A stretch of DNA of 64,000 bases, from the NCBI RefSeq assembly GCF_009184865.1, contig NZ_CP045096.1, positions 1,922,001-1,986,000 of the forward strand, in the 5' to 3' direction. Below the pieces are notes generated by a model. It saw only the letters and a list, made by a program, of their open reading frames with translations, was not told the DNA's origin and ran no database searches. This DNA is from Streptomyces phaeolivaceus (GTDB taxonomy: Bacteria > Actinomycetota > Actinomycetes > Streptomycetales > Streptomycetaceae). This document shows positions 50,164 through 57,917 of this stretch, piece by piece. The number at the start of each line of letters is the position of its first letter. Position 1 is the first letter of the stretch. Both the position numbers and the translations under genes were made by a program.

Positions 50164-51020
50164 GAGGCGGACGGGGTGGCGGAGGCGGCGCTCTCGTCGT
50201 ACGGGCCGATCCACTGCTCGTACAGCTTCTTGTACGTGCCGTCGGACTTCGCGTCCGCCAGCGCCTTGTCGATGGCGGCGAGCAGCGCGGTGTTGCCCTT
50301 CTTCACCGTGATGCCGTACTCCTCACCGGTGTTGACCTGCTCGGCGACCTCGAAGGCGTCGGCCAGCTCCGCGTTCTTCAGCCAGCCCTGGACGACCGGG
50401 TAGTCGATGACGACGGCGTCGACCTGGCCGGTGCGCAGGCCGTTGAGGACGGCGTCGGAGGACTCGAAGGAGACGGAGTCGATGCCCTGGCTCTTGGCGT
50501 AGTCCTCGCCGGTGGTCTGCGCCTGGGTGCCGACCTTGTAGTCCCCGTCGCCCTTGAGGTCCGCGAAGGAGCGGATGTCGGCCTTCTTGGCGGCGAGGAC
50601 GGCCTGCGTGGCCTCGAAGTACGGGTCGGAGAAGTCGACGTTCTTCTTGCGCTCGTCGGTGATCGTCATACCGGCGGCGGCGAGGTCGCACTCGCCGGAG
50701 TTCAGGAAGGCGCCCGTCTTGAAGTTCTCGAACGGGGTGTCGAGGATCTCCTGCTTCACGCCCAGGTCCTCGGCGACGAGGTCGATCAGCGCCACGTCGA
50801 AGCCCTGCACCTTGCCGTCGATCTCCGACTGGAACGGCGGGTACGGGAGGTGGGTGCAGGTCGTGAGCTGACCGGCCTTGACCAGCTCCACCCCGCCGGC
50901 CGCGGTCTTGGTGCCGCTGCCGCCGTCGCCGTCCGAGGAACAGCCGGCCACGAGCAGCAGACCGGCCGCGGCGGTGGTGGCGGCCAGGATGCGGGACCGG
51001 CGTCCGGGGACCGAGTTCAC
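50160..51020 (-). CDS. Polar amino acid ABC transporter substrate-binding lipoprotein
   Basis: 286 aa. Signal peptide with lipobox LLLVAGC (Cys28). SBP family 3 pattern: LTTCTHLPYPPFQSEIDGKV, FDVALIDLVAEDLGV, ECDLAAAGMTITDERKKNVDFSDPYF in parts, GTQAQTTGEDYAKS and AVVIDYPVV, so it binds a small polar amino acid. Start GTG 51020 has AGGAGG upstream; the ATG at 51200 adds 60 residues that would disrupt the signal peptide. Divergent from the class V aminotransferase gene. Confidence 0.92.
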   Translation of the reverse strand: MNSVPGRRSRILAATTAAAGLLLVAGCSSDGDGGSGTKTAAGGVELVKAGQLTTCTHLPYPPFQSEIDGKVQGFDVALIDLVAEDLGVKQEILDTPFENFKTGAFLNSGECDLAAAGMTITDERKKNVDFSDPYFEATQAVLAAKKADIRSFADLKGDGDYKVGTQAQTTGEDYAKSQGIDSVSFESSDAVLNGLRTGQVDAVVIDYPVVQGWLKNAELADAFEVAEQVNTGEEYGITVKKGNTALLAAIDKALADAKSDGTYKKLYEQWIGPYDESAASATPSAS

Positions 51021-51088
51021 GGGGAGACCTCCTGTGGGATGACTGAGACAACCGATTATAAGGAGATGTTTGACTTTCCCAAACCAAT

Positions 51089-51102
51089 CCGATGGCCATC
51101 GG
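51089..51102. promoter_or_regulatory. Perfect 14-bp palindrome between divergent operons, candidate operator
   Basis: CCGATGGCCATCGG reads the same on both strands. It lies in the 173-bp gap between the amino-acid ABC operon and the aminotransferase gene, near an AT-rich stretch (GATTATAAG) that may be a promoter. Confidence 0.5.
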
Positions 51103-51193
51103 GGCGCCTGACCTCGGATGTCACCGGTGCGGGGTGTGCGGGTGCCGTCGGTACCCTCGGAACCATCTACCCCGTCAGTGAAGAGAGCACCCC

Positions 51194-52294
51194 GTGACAC
51201 ACCCGTTTCTGGATCTGGCCCCGTTGAGCGCGGCGCACTTCGCGTCCGTCGAGGACCGGGTGGGGCGGCTGCTCTCCACCGCGCAGGACGTCGTGATCAC
51301 CCAGGGCGAGGCGCTGCTGCCGCTGGAGGGCGCGATCCGCGGGGCCGCCGGGCCCGGCACGACCGCGCTGAACGTGATCACCGGCCCGTACGGGCAGACC
51401 TTCGGGAACTGGCTGCGGGACTGCGGGGCGACCGTGATCGATCTGGCCGTCCCCTTCCACACGGCGGTCACGGCCGAGCAGATCCGGGAAGCGTTCGCCG
51501 AGCACCCGGCGATCGACTTCGTGTCGCTGGTCCACGCGGAGGCGGCGACCGGCAACACCAACCCGGTGGCGGAGATCGGCGAGGTGGTCCGCGCGCACGG
51601 CGCGCTGTTCCACCTGGACGCGGTCGCCTCCGTCGGCGCCGAGCCGGTGCTGCCGGACGCGTGGGGCGTCGACCTGTGCGTGATCGGGGCGCAGAAGGCA
51701 CTGGGCGGACCGGCCGGGGTGTCGGCGATCTCGGTGAGCGAGCGGGCCTGGGCGCGGATGGCGGCCAACCCGAGGGCGCCGCGCCGCTCGTACCTCTCCC
51801 TGCTGGACTGGAAGGAGCGCTGGATCGACGGCGGCCGGCGCGCGCTCCTGCACGCGCCCGCCCAGCTGGAGATGCTCGCCCTGGAGGCCTGTGTGGAGCG
51901 CGTGGAGGCGGAGGGCCTGGCGGCGGTGATGTCCCGGCACGCGTCCGCCGCGGCGGCGACCCGGGCGGGGACGCTGGCGCTGGGCGGCGGTCTGGAGCCG
52001 TACGTCCACGAGGCGGCCGACGCCGCGCCGGTGGCCACGACGCTCCGGGCGCCCGCCGGGGTGGACGCGTCGGAGCTGGTCGCCAAGGCTCTCGCCGCGG
52101 ACCCCGCCCTGCCGCTGGCCGCGGGCGGCGGCGCCCTCGCCTCGGAGATGATCCGGGTCAACCACTACGGGCCCGACGCGACCCCGGGCGTCGTGCACGC
52201 CGCCCTCGCGGGGCTGGGCGCGGCCCTCGCGGAGTTCGGCGCGCCGGTCGATCCGGCGGGGGCCCGCCGGGCGGCGACGGCGGCCTGGGCGTGA
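51194..52294 (+). CDS. Class V aminotransferase (PLP-dependent, fold type I)
   Basis: 366 aa. The PLP lysine is in LCVIGAQKALGGPAGVS (about 165-181). LVHAEAATGNTNPVAEIGEV and FHLDAVASVGAEPV are the class V strand motifs (Asp about 149). C-terminal domain ends with MIRVNHYGPDATPGVV. Substrates are unknown: alanine-glyoxylate or cysteine-desulfurase-like enzymes share the fold. The divergent amino acid importer suggests that it degrades or converts the imported amino acid. Start GTG 51194. Confidence 0.88.
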   Translation: MTHPFLDLAPLSAAHFASVEDRVGRLLSTAQDVVITQGEALLPLEGAIRGAAGPGTTALNVITGPYGQTFGNWLRDCGATVIDLAVPFHTAVTAEQIREAFAEHPAIDFVSLVHAEAATGNTNPVAEIGEVVRAHGALFHLDAVASVGAEPVLPDAWGVDLCVIGAQKALGGPAGVSAISVSERAWARMAANPRAPRRSYLSLLDWKERWIDGGRRALLHAPAQLEMLALEACVERVEAEGLAAVMSRHASAAAATRAGTLALGGGLEPYVHEAADAAPVATTLRAPAGVDASELVAKALAADPALPLAAGGGALASEMIRVNHYGPDATPGVVHAALAGLGAALAEFGAPVDPAGARRAATAAWA

Positions 52295-52683
52295 CCGGAG
52301 CACCACTTCACCGAGAAGGCCGAAGGAATCTAGGGAATCTAAGGGAATCGAGGGAATATAGGGAATTGCAGTCGGCCTTTTGCGGCAGAAATGCAGCGGA
52401 ATCAACAGAACAGGATCCCGTATTCTTCTGCCCGCTCTTCCCTCTCCTAAACGCAAAGGTTTCGCGAACACTCACGGGGCTAATTCGAGCAGATCTCGTG
52501 AGGGTTGTATACATGTGACCGACTCCACAACGCGCCCCTTTTGTGCGGTAATTTACGGGCAAACACCCTCACATCGCCCCCGTTTCCCTGGGCCGCTCAC
52601 GCCCGCGTGATAACACGTGGACGGCCCATACGTAACCCCGGGGGGCGATGCAATTCGAAATTCCCATGGGTAAATTCAAGCCC
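52295..52683. other. Intergenic region upstream of ectA, unusually AT-rich
   Basis: 389 bp with clearly lower GC than its surroundings. It holds a tandem repeat (52323-52368), an inverted repeat CTCACG (52471-52476) with CGTGAG (52497-52502), and a GTATAC-containing stretch (about 52507) that could be a -10 element. It must contain the promoter of the ectABCD operon, whose expression in Streptomyces responds to salt and temperature. Confidence 0.7.
52323..52368. repeat. Five 9-bp tandem repeats downstream of the aminotransferase
   Basis: Units AAGGAATCT, AGGGAATCTA, AGGGAATCG, AGGGAATAT and AGGGAATTG follow head to tail, consensus AGGGAATCN, one unit with an extra base. AT-rich for this genome. 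Confidence 0.85.
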
Positions 52684-53214
52684 ATGACTGCCGCACAAGC
52701 AGAACCGCTGACGGAAATCGTGGAAGGGATTCGGATCGACCGCCCGAGCGTGGCGGACGGCGCCGCGCTGTGGCGCATCGCCGGGGACTCCGGAGTCCTG
52801 GACCTGAACTCCTCGTACAGCTATCTGCTGTGGTGCCGGGACTTCGCGGACACCTCGGCGGTGGCGCGGGACGAGTCCGGGGAGCCGGTCGGGTTCGTGA
52901 CCGGGTATGTGCGGCCCGAGCGGCCGGACACCCTGCTCGTGTGGCAGGTGGCCGTCGACGAGGCCCATCGGGGGCTCGGGCTCGCCGCCGCGCTCCTGGA
53001 CGGGCTCACCGCACGGGTCGCGCGACAGCACTCCCTCACCGCGGTCGAGACCACCATCTCGCCGGACAACACCGCCTCCGAGCGGCTGTTCGCCTCGTAC
53101 GCCGAACGCCATGGCGCGCGCGTCGAGCGGACGGTCCTGTTCGAGGCGGCGGACTTCCCGGACGGCCCGCACCAGCCCGAGGTGCTGCACCGCATCGGCC
53201 CGCTGTCCCCCTGA
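52684..53214 (+). CDS. ectA: L-2,4-diaminobutyric acid acetyltransferase EctA
   Basis: 176 aa GNAT-fold enzyme: first committed acetylation in ectoine synthesis. IDRPSVADGAALWRIAGDS, LDLNSSYSYLLWCRDFADTS, VTGYVRPERPDTLLVWQVAVDEAHRGLGLAAALLDGL in parts (acetyl-CoA loop), and VETTISPDNTASERLF are family motifs. Starts at ATG 52684, 52666 and 52648 are all in frame; I use the shortest because TAAQA is the usual beginning, though GGGGGG lies just before 52648. First gene of ectABCD. Confidence 0.93.
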   Translation: MTAAQAEPLTEIVEGIRIDRPSVADGAALWRIAGDSGVLDLNSSYSYLLWCRDFADTSAVARDESGEPVGFVTGYVRPERPDTLLVWQVAVDEAHRGLGLAAALLDGLTARVARQHSLTAVETTISPDNTASERLFASYAERHGARVERTVLFEAADFPDGPHQPEVLHRIGPLSP

Positions 53215-53284
53215 GCCCCCCGCGCACCCCCCTCATCCCCCTCCCTCACCTCCCGCACCCCCACGCACCGAGGAGCGATTCGAC

Positions 53285-54556
53285 GTGACCATCACCCAGC
53301 CCGACCTGAGCGTCTTCGAGACCCTGGAGTCCGAGGTGCGCAGTTACTGCCGCGGCTGGCCCACCGTCTTCGACCGCGCGCAGGGCAGCCGGATGTTCGA
53401 CGAGGACGGCCACACGTACCTGGACTTCTTCGCCGGCGCCGGGTCACTCAACTACGGCCACAACAACCCGGTGCTCAAACGCGCCCTGATCGACTATCTG
53501 GAACGGGACGGCGTCACCCACGGGCTCGACATGTCGACGACCGCGAAGCGGGCGTTCCTGGAGTCCTTCCAGAATCTGGTGCTGCGCCCGCGCGATCTGC
53601 CGTACAAGGTGATGTTCCCGGGGCCGACCGGCACCAACGCGGTGGAGTCGGCGCTGAAGCTGGCCCGGAAGGTGAAGGGGCGCGAGGCCATCGTGTCGTT
53701 CACCAACGCCTTCCACGGCATGTCGCTCGGGTCGCTCGCCGTCACCGGCAACGCCTTCAAGCGGGCCGGGGCGGGCGTCCCGCTCGTGCACGGCACGCCG
53801 ATGCCGTTCGACAACTACTTCGACGGGCAGGTCCCGGACTTCCTGTGGTTCGAGCGGCTGCTTGAGGACCAGGGCTCCGGGCTGAACAAGCCCGCCGCCG
53901 TGATCGTCGAGAGCGTGCAGGGCGAGGGCGGCATCAACGTCGCCCGCCCGGAGTGGCTGCGGGCGCTCGCCGGACTGTGCGAGCGGCAGGACATGCTGCT
54001 GATCGTCGACGACATCCAGATGGGCTGCGGTCGCACGGGCGCCTTCTTCTCCTTCGAGGAGGCGGGCATCACGCCCGACATCGTGACCGTCTCCAAGTCC
54101 ATCAGCGGCTACGGGCTGCCTATGTCGCTGTGCCTGTTCAAGCCGGAGCTGGACATCTGGGAGCCCGGCGAGCACAACGGCACGTTCCGCGGCAACAACC
54201 CCGCGTTCGTGACGGCGACGGCCGCGCTGGAGACGTACTGGGCGGACGGCTCCGCGATGGAGAAGCAGACCCGCGAGCGCGGTGAGCAGGCCGAGCAGGC
54301 GCTGATCTCGATCACCGAGGAGAACCTCGCCGATGTGAAGGAGTACCGGGGGCGCGGCCTGGTGTGGGGCATCGAGTTCCACGAGAAGGCGCGCGCCGGG
54401 CGGATCGCCAAGCGGGCCTTCGAACTCGGGCTGCTGATCGAGACGTCCGGCCCGGAGAGCGAGGTCGTCAAACTGCTGCCCGCGCTCACCATCACGCCCG
54501 AGGAACTGGACGAGGGCCTGCGTGTCCTCGCCCGCGCCGTACGGGAAACCGTCTGA
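53285..54556 (+). CDS. ectB: L-2,4-diaminobutyrate transaminase EctB
   Basis: 423 aa class III aminotransferase that makes L-2,4-diaminobutyrate from aspartate semialdehyde. Motifs: FFAGAGSLNYGHNNPVLK, GPTGTNAVESALKLAR, FHGMSLGSLAVTG, VESVQGEGGIN, LLIVDDIQMGCGRTG and the PLP lysine in TVSKSISGYGLP (about 267). GTG 53285 follows GAGGAG. Its last five codons lie in the first unit of the tandem array that follows, and the stop is TGA inside that unit. Confidence 0.95.
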   Translation: MTITQPDLSVFETLESEVRSYCRGWPTVFDRAQGSRMFDEDGHTYLDFFAGAGSLNYGHNNPVLKRALIDYLERDGVTHGLDMSTTAKRAFLESFQNLVLRPRDLPYKVMFPGPTGTNAVESALKLARKVKGREAIVSFTNAFHGMSLGSLAVTGNAFKRAGAGVPLVHGTPMPFDNYFDGQVPDFLWFERLLEDQGSGLNKPAAVIVESVQGEGGINVARPEWLRALAGLCERQDMLLIVDDIQMGCGRTGAFFSFEEAGITPDIVTVSKSISGYGLPMSLCLFKPELDIWEPGEHNGTFRGNNPAFVTATAALETYWADGSAMEKQTRERGEQAEQALISITEENLADVKEYRGRGLVWGIEFHEKARAGRIAKRAFELGLLIETSGPESEVVKLLPALTITPEELDEGLRVLARAVRETV

Positions 54557-54703
54557 CCTCGTACGGGAAACCGTCTGACCTCGTACGGGAAACCGTCCGA
54601 CCCCGTACGGGAAACCGTCCGACCCCGTACGGGAAACCGTCCGACCCCGTACGGGAAACCGTCCGACCCCGTACGGGAAACCGTCCGACGCCGTACGGGA
54701 GTT
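54539..54703. repeat. 22-bp tandem array between ectB and ectC (7 copies plus partial)
   Basis: Unit GTACGGGAAACCGTCYGACC followed by two more bases (YC or CC, GC in the last). Copies start at 54539, 54561, 54583, 54605, 54627, 54649 and 54671, then GTACGGGA at 54693. The first unit is the ectB C-terminal coding end, so the array arose by duplicating codons and the stop. Adjacent units can pair GTACGGG with CCCGTAC to form stem-loops. It ends eight bases before AGGAGG for ectC. Confidence 0.97.
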
Positions 54704-54730
54704 CATCTAACTAGGAGGCATCGCAGCACC

Positions 54731-55129
54731 GTGATCGTCCGTTCGTTCAAGGACATCGAAGGAACCGACCGGCATGTGAAGTCGGCGTCCGGCACCTGGG
54801 AGAGCAAGCGGATCGTGCTCGCCCGGGAGCGGGTCGGGTTCTCCCTGCACGAGACCGTCCTGTACGCGGGTACGGAGACGTCCATGTGGTACGCGAACCA
54901 CATCGAGGCCGTCGTGTGCGTCGAGGGCGAGGCCGAGCTCACCGACCAGGAGACCGGGCGGAGTTACACGATCACGCCCGGCACCATGTACCTCCTCGAC
55001 GGGCACGAGCGGCACACGCTGCGGATCAAGGAGGACTTCCGCTGCCTCTGTGTCTTCAACCCGCCCGTGACCGGACGGGAGGACCACGACGAGAACGGCG
55101 TCTATCCCCTGCTGACGGAGGAGGGCTGA
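54731..55129 (+). CDS. ectC: Ectoine synthase EctC
   Basis: 132 aa cupin that cyclises N-gamma-acetyl-diaminobutyrate to ectoine. [29 protein letters not shown] in parts, [34 protein letters not shown] in parts with iron-binding residues Glu57/Tyr/His region, and [13 protein letters not shown] (His about 93) are diagnostic. GTG 54731; TAGGAGG lies 12 bases upstream. The distance from ectB (174 bp) is entirely the tandem array plus this leader. Confidence 0.95.
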   Translation: MIVRSFKDIEGTDRHVKSASGTWESKRIVLARERVGFSLHETVLYAGTETSMWYANHIEAVVCVEGEAELTDQETGRSYTITPGTMYLLDGHERHTLRIKEDFRCLCVFNPPVTGREDHDENGVYPLLTEEG

Positions 55130-55134
55130 CCCTC

Positions 55135-56022
55135 ATGACCACGCTCACCGATCTCTACCCCAGCCGCGGCGCCACCGAGGTGTCGGTCCCGCGCAAGGAC
55201 CCGGTCGTCTGGGGCTCCCCCGGCACCCCCGGCCCGGTCTCCCTCGCCGAACTCCAGGCGTACGAGCGCGACGGCTTCCTCCCCGTCGAGCAGCTGATCG
55301 CGCCGGACGAGGTCGCCGTCTACCACCGGGAGCTGGAGCGGCTGGTCGCCGATCCGGCGATCCGGGCCGACGAGCGGTCGATCGTCGAGCCGCAGTCGCA
55401 GGAGATCCGGTCGGTGTTCGAGGTGCACCGGATCAGCGAGCTGTTCGCGCGGCTGGTGCGCGACGAGCGGGTCGTCGGGCGGGCCCGGCAGATCCTCGGC
55501 TCGGACGTCTACGTCCACCAGTCGCGGATCAATGTGAAGCCCGGCTTCGGCGCGTCCGGGTTCTACTGGCACTCCGACTTCGAGACCTGGCACGCCGAGG
55601 ACGGTCTGCCGAACATGCGGACGGTGTCCGTCTCGATCGCGCTGACCGAGAACCACGACACCAACGGCGGTCTGATGATCATGCCGGGGTCGCATCGGAC
55701 GTTCCTCGGCTGCGCCGGGGCCACCCCGAAGGACAACTACAAGAAGTCGCTGCGGATGCAGGACGCCGGCACCCCGTCCGACGAGGCGCTGACGGCCATG
55801 GCCTCCGAGTACGGCATCAAGCTGTTCACGGGCAAGGCCGGTTCGGCGACCTGGTTCGACTGCAACTGCATGCACGGCTCCGGCGACAACATCACGCCGT
55901 TCCCGCGCAGCAATGTCTTCGTCGTCTTCAACAGCGTGGAGAACACGGCCGTGGAGCCCTTCGCGGCTCCGATCCGCCGGCCGGAGTTCATCGGCGCGCG
56001 GGACTTCACCCCGGTGGGGTGA
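55135..56022 (+). CDS. ectD: Ectoine hydroxylase EctD
   Basis: 295 aa Fe(II)/2-oxoglutarate-dependent dioxygenase that makes 5-hydroxyectoine. The iron facial triad is His146 and Asp148 in FYWHSDFETWH and His247 in CMHGSGDN. The signature FYWHSDFETWHAEDGLPNM is specific to EctD. ATG 55135 is five bases after the ectC stop, so it is co-transcribed. The terminator lies 18 bp after its stop. Confidence 0.96.
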   Translation: MTTLTDLYPSRGATEVSVPRKDPVVWGSPGTPGPVSLAELQAYERDGFLPVEQLIAPDEVAVYHRELERLVADPAIRADERSIVEPQSQEIRSVFEVHRISELFARLVRDERVVGRARQILGSDVYVHQSRINVKPGFGASGFYWHSDFETWHAEDGLPNMRTVSVSIALTENHDTNGGLMIMPGSHRTFLGCAGATPKDNYKKSLRMQDAGTPSDEALTAMASEYGIKLFTGKAGSATWFDCNCMHGSGDNITPFPRSNVFVVFNSVENTAVEPFAAPIRRPEFIGARDFTPVG

Positions 56023-56040
56023 TCCCGCCGCCCCGGTGAC

Positions 56041-56081
56041 GGGCCGGGCTGTCGCCGCCCCCCTCGGCGACAGCCCGGCCC
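56041..56081 (+). terminator. Strong hairpin terminator of the ect operon
   Basis: A perfect 17-bp stem: GGGCCGGGCTGTCGCCG (56041-56057) with CGGCGACAGCCCGGCCC (56065-56081) over CCCCCCT, then TTT. It also serves the opposing gene, whose stop is at 56121. Confidence 0.93.
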
Positions 56082-56120
56082 TTTCACGTGCCCGGACCGG
56101 ACCGGCGACTACAGTGGCGA

Positions 56121-57216
56121 CTACAGCGCCGGGTAGTCCGTGTATCCCTTGGCGTCGCCGCCGTAGAAGGTCGCCGGGTCGGGCTGGTTGTACGGGCCGC
56201 CCGCCTTCAGCCGGGCCTGGAGGTCCGGGTTGGCGAGGAAGAGCTGACCGAAGGCGACCAGGTCGGCGGTGCCGTCCTCGACGAGGGCCAGGTCGTCCGG
56301 TCCGGTGGGGCCGTCCGTCGCCGGGTTGAGCACGAAGGTGCCGGAGAACAGCTTGCGCAGCCGCTGGGTCAGCTCGCGCTGCCCGGGGGCCTCGCCGATG
56401 TGCAGATACGCCAGACCGAGCGGCTCCAGGGCCTGGACGAGCGCGGTGTACGTGGACTCGGGGTCGGGCTCGCTGATGTCGTTGAAGGGGTTGCCGGGCG
56501 ACAGCCGCAGCGCGGTGCGGTGGGCGCCGACGGCCTCCGCGACGGCCCGCACGGTCCGCACGGCGAACCGGATGCGGTTCTCCTCGGAGCCGCCCCAGTC
56601 GTCGGTGCGCAGATTGGAGCCGGGTGCGAGGAACTGGTGGATCAGATAGCCGTTGGCCCCGTGCGGTTCGACCCCGTCGAAGCCGGCCTCGATCGCGCCG
56701 CGCGCGGCCGTCGCGAAGTCCTGGACGGTGCCGAGGACCTCGTCGTGGGTCAGCTCGCGCGGGGTGACGAAGTCCTTGGGGCCCTCGTGCGTGTACACCT
56801 GCCCCTGCGCGGCGACCGCCGAGACACCGACCGGGTGCAGGCCCTCGGGCAGCACGGGGTGGCCGATCCGGCCGGTGTGCATCAGTTGGACGAAGATCGT
56901 GCCGCCGGCCGCGTGCGCGGCGTCGGTGACCGGGCGCCAGGCGGCGACCTGGTCCTCGTCGTGCAGACCGGGAGTGTGCGGGTAGCCCTGGCCCACGTGG
57001 GACGGCTGGACGCCCTCGGTCACGATGAGGCCGGCCGAGGCGCGCTGGGCGTAGTACTCGGCGGTGAGCGCGGTGGGGCGCCCGCCCTCGGCGGCCCGAT
57101 GGGGGTCCCCCCGGTTCGAGCGAAGCCGAGAACTGGGGGAGGGGCATGGGGGACATGACGATGCGGTTGGCGAGCCGTGTGCCGGACAGGTCGACGGGGT
57201 CGTAGGCGGTGGTCAC
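56121..57216 (-). pseudogene. NADH:flavin oxidoreductase (Old Yellow Enzyme), frameshifted by a repeat insert
   Basis: Two frames make one OYE gene. The first ~24 codons from GTG 57216 read TTAYDPVDLSGTRLANRIVMSPM; from about 57097 the frame shifts to one reading AAEGGRPTALTAEYYAQRASAGLIVTEGVQPSHVGQGYP and onward (HTGRIGHP, GFDGVEPHGANGYL, WGGSEENRIRF, GDAKGYTDYPAL). Normal OYEs have four residues (TRSR) where 49 bases of a palindromic repeat lie (57097-57144), a net 37-base gain. The FMN and substrate-binding parts after the insert are intact, so GTG 57023 could restart a truncated protein. Divergent MarR gene follows. Confidence 0.8.
57097..57144. mobile_element. Palindromic repeat insert within the OYE gene
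   Basis: GGGGGTCCCCCCGGTTCGAG then CGAAGCCGAGAACTGGGGGA and GGGG. Arms GGGGGTCCCC... and ...CTGGGGGAGGGG with a central CGAGCGAAGCCGAG can form a hairpin. I recall very similar short elements scattered in Streptomyces intergenic regions; its family cannot be checked here. It is different from the seven copies described elsewhere in this window. Confidence 0.6.
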
Positions 57217-57285
57217 GGTAACTCCCGGTGGGTGGGTTATGTGGTCGGCCGATCAATGCAACCGGGGAGCACTGTAGCCCATTCC

Positions 57286-57297
57286 TTGGTCGGCCAA
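57286..57297. promoter_or_regulatory. Candidate MarR operator in the OYE-marR intergenic region
   Basis: TTGGTCGGCCAA is an inverted repeat (TTGG...CCAA). A partial second copy, TGGTCGGCCGATCAA, lies 43 bp away (57242-57256). Such repeats are typical for MarR autorepression and control of a divergent oxidoreductase. Confidence 0.5.
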
Positions 57298-57356
57298 CCT
57301 TTTTTTGACCGAGAGGTACCTTGGGCGGTGAGACCGAGCTGACCAGGGAGTTTTCC

Positions 57357-57833
57357 ATGCACCCCACCGAGAAGCGTTCGAACGCGCTGCCGTCCGCGGC
57401 GCGCGGCGGGCCGGTCAGCCACGCGGTCTCCCGGGTGGCCCGGCTGCATCGCAACGCCGCCGGACGGCTGCTGCGGGGGCTGGGGCTCCACCCCGGGCAG
57501 GAGCTGGTGATGATGCACCTGTGGGAGAGCGGGCCGGCGCGGCAGTCCGACCTGATCCGGCTGCTCGACCTCGATCCGTCGACGGTGACGAAGATGCTGC
57601 AGCGGCTGGAGCAGGCGGGGCATGTGCGGCGGCGGTCCGATCCCGCGGATCGGCGGGCCGTGCTGGTGGAGGCGACCGAGGAGAGCGGGGTTCTTCTGGA
57701 GCGGGTGGAGGCGGCTTGGGCGGAGTTGGAGGAGCTGACGTTGGCCGGGCTGGACGCCGCCGAGCGCGCTCGGTTCTTGCGGCTGCTGGCCCGGGTCGAG
57801 TCGAACCTTTGCGCGGAATCGACGGGGCGTTGA
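57357..57833 (+). CDS. MarR-family transcriptional regulator
   Basis: 158 aa winged-helix dimer: dimerisation helices (PVSHAVSRVARLHRNAAGRLL and AELEELTLAGLDAAERARF), HTH QSDLIRLLDLDPSTVTKMLQRLEQAGHVRR (about 62-91) with wing RRSDPADRRAVLV. No cysteine typical of thiol-redox OhrR type at the N-terminus. It likely represses the divergent Old Yellow Enzyme gene in response to an electrophile. ATG 57357 follows AGGGAG. Confidence 0.9.
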   Translation: MHPTEKRSNALPSAARGGPVSHAVSRVARLHRNAAGRLLRGLGLHPGQELVMMHLWESGPARQSDLIRLLDLDPSTVTKMLQRLEQAGHVRRRSDPADRRAVLVEATEESGVLLERVEAAWAELEELTLAGLDAAERARFLRLLARVESNLCAESTGR

Positions 57834-57845
57834 GGGGTCGTGGGC

Positions 57846-57917
57846 ATGTGCGGGTCCGTGGGGGCCGGTCAGGCGGTTCCCCGCGCCCCGTACGGGGCGC
57901 TCCTCACGGGGCGCCCC
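57846..57917. repeat. GC-rich palindromic intergenic element (copy F)
   Basis: CCGTGGGGGCCGGTCAGGCG then GTTCCCCGCGCCCCGTACGG; followed by GGGGCGC repeats. Lies in the convergent gap between marR and the anti-sigma gene and may terminate both. Confidence 0.6.

Noticed and set aside
54539-54703. The 22-bp array as a CRISPR
   Set aside because: Units are head to tail with no spacers, and begin inside ectB; no cas gene is near.
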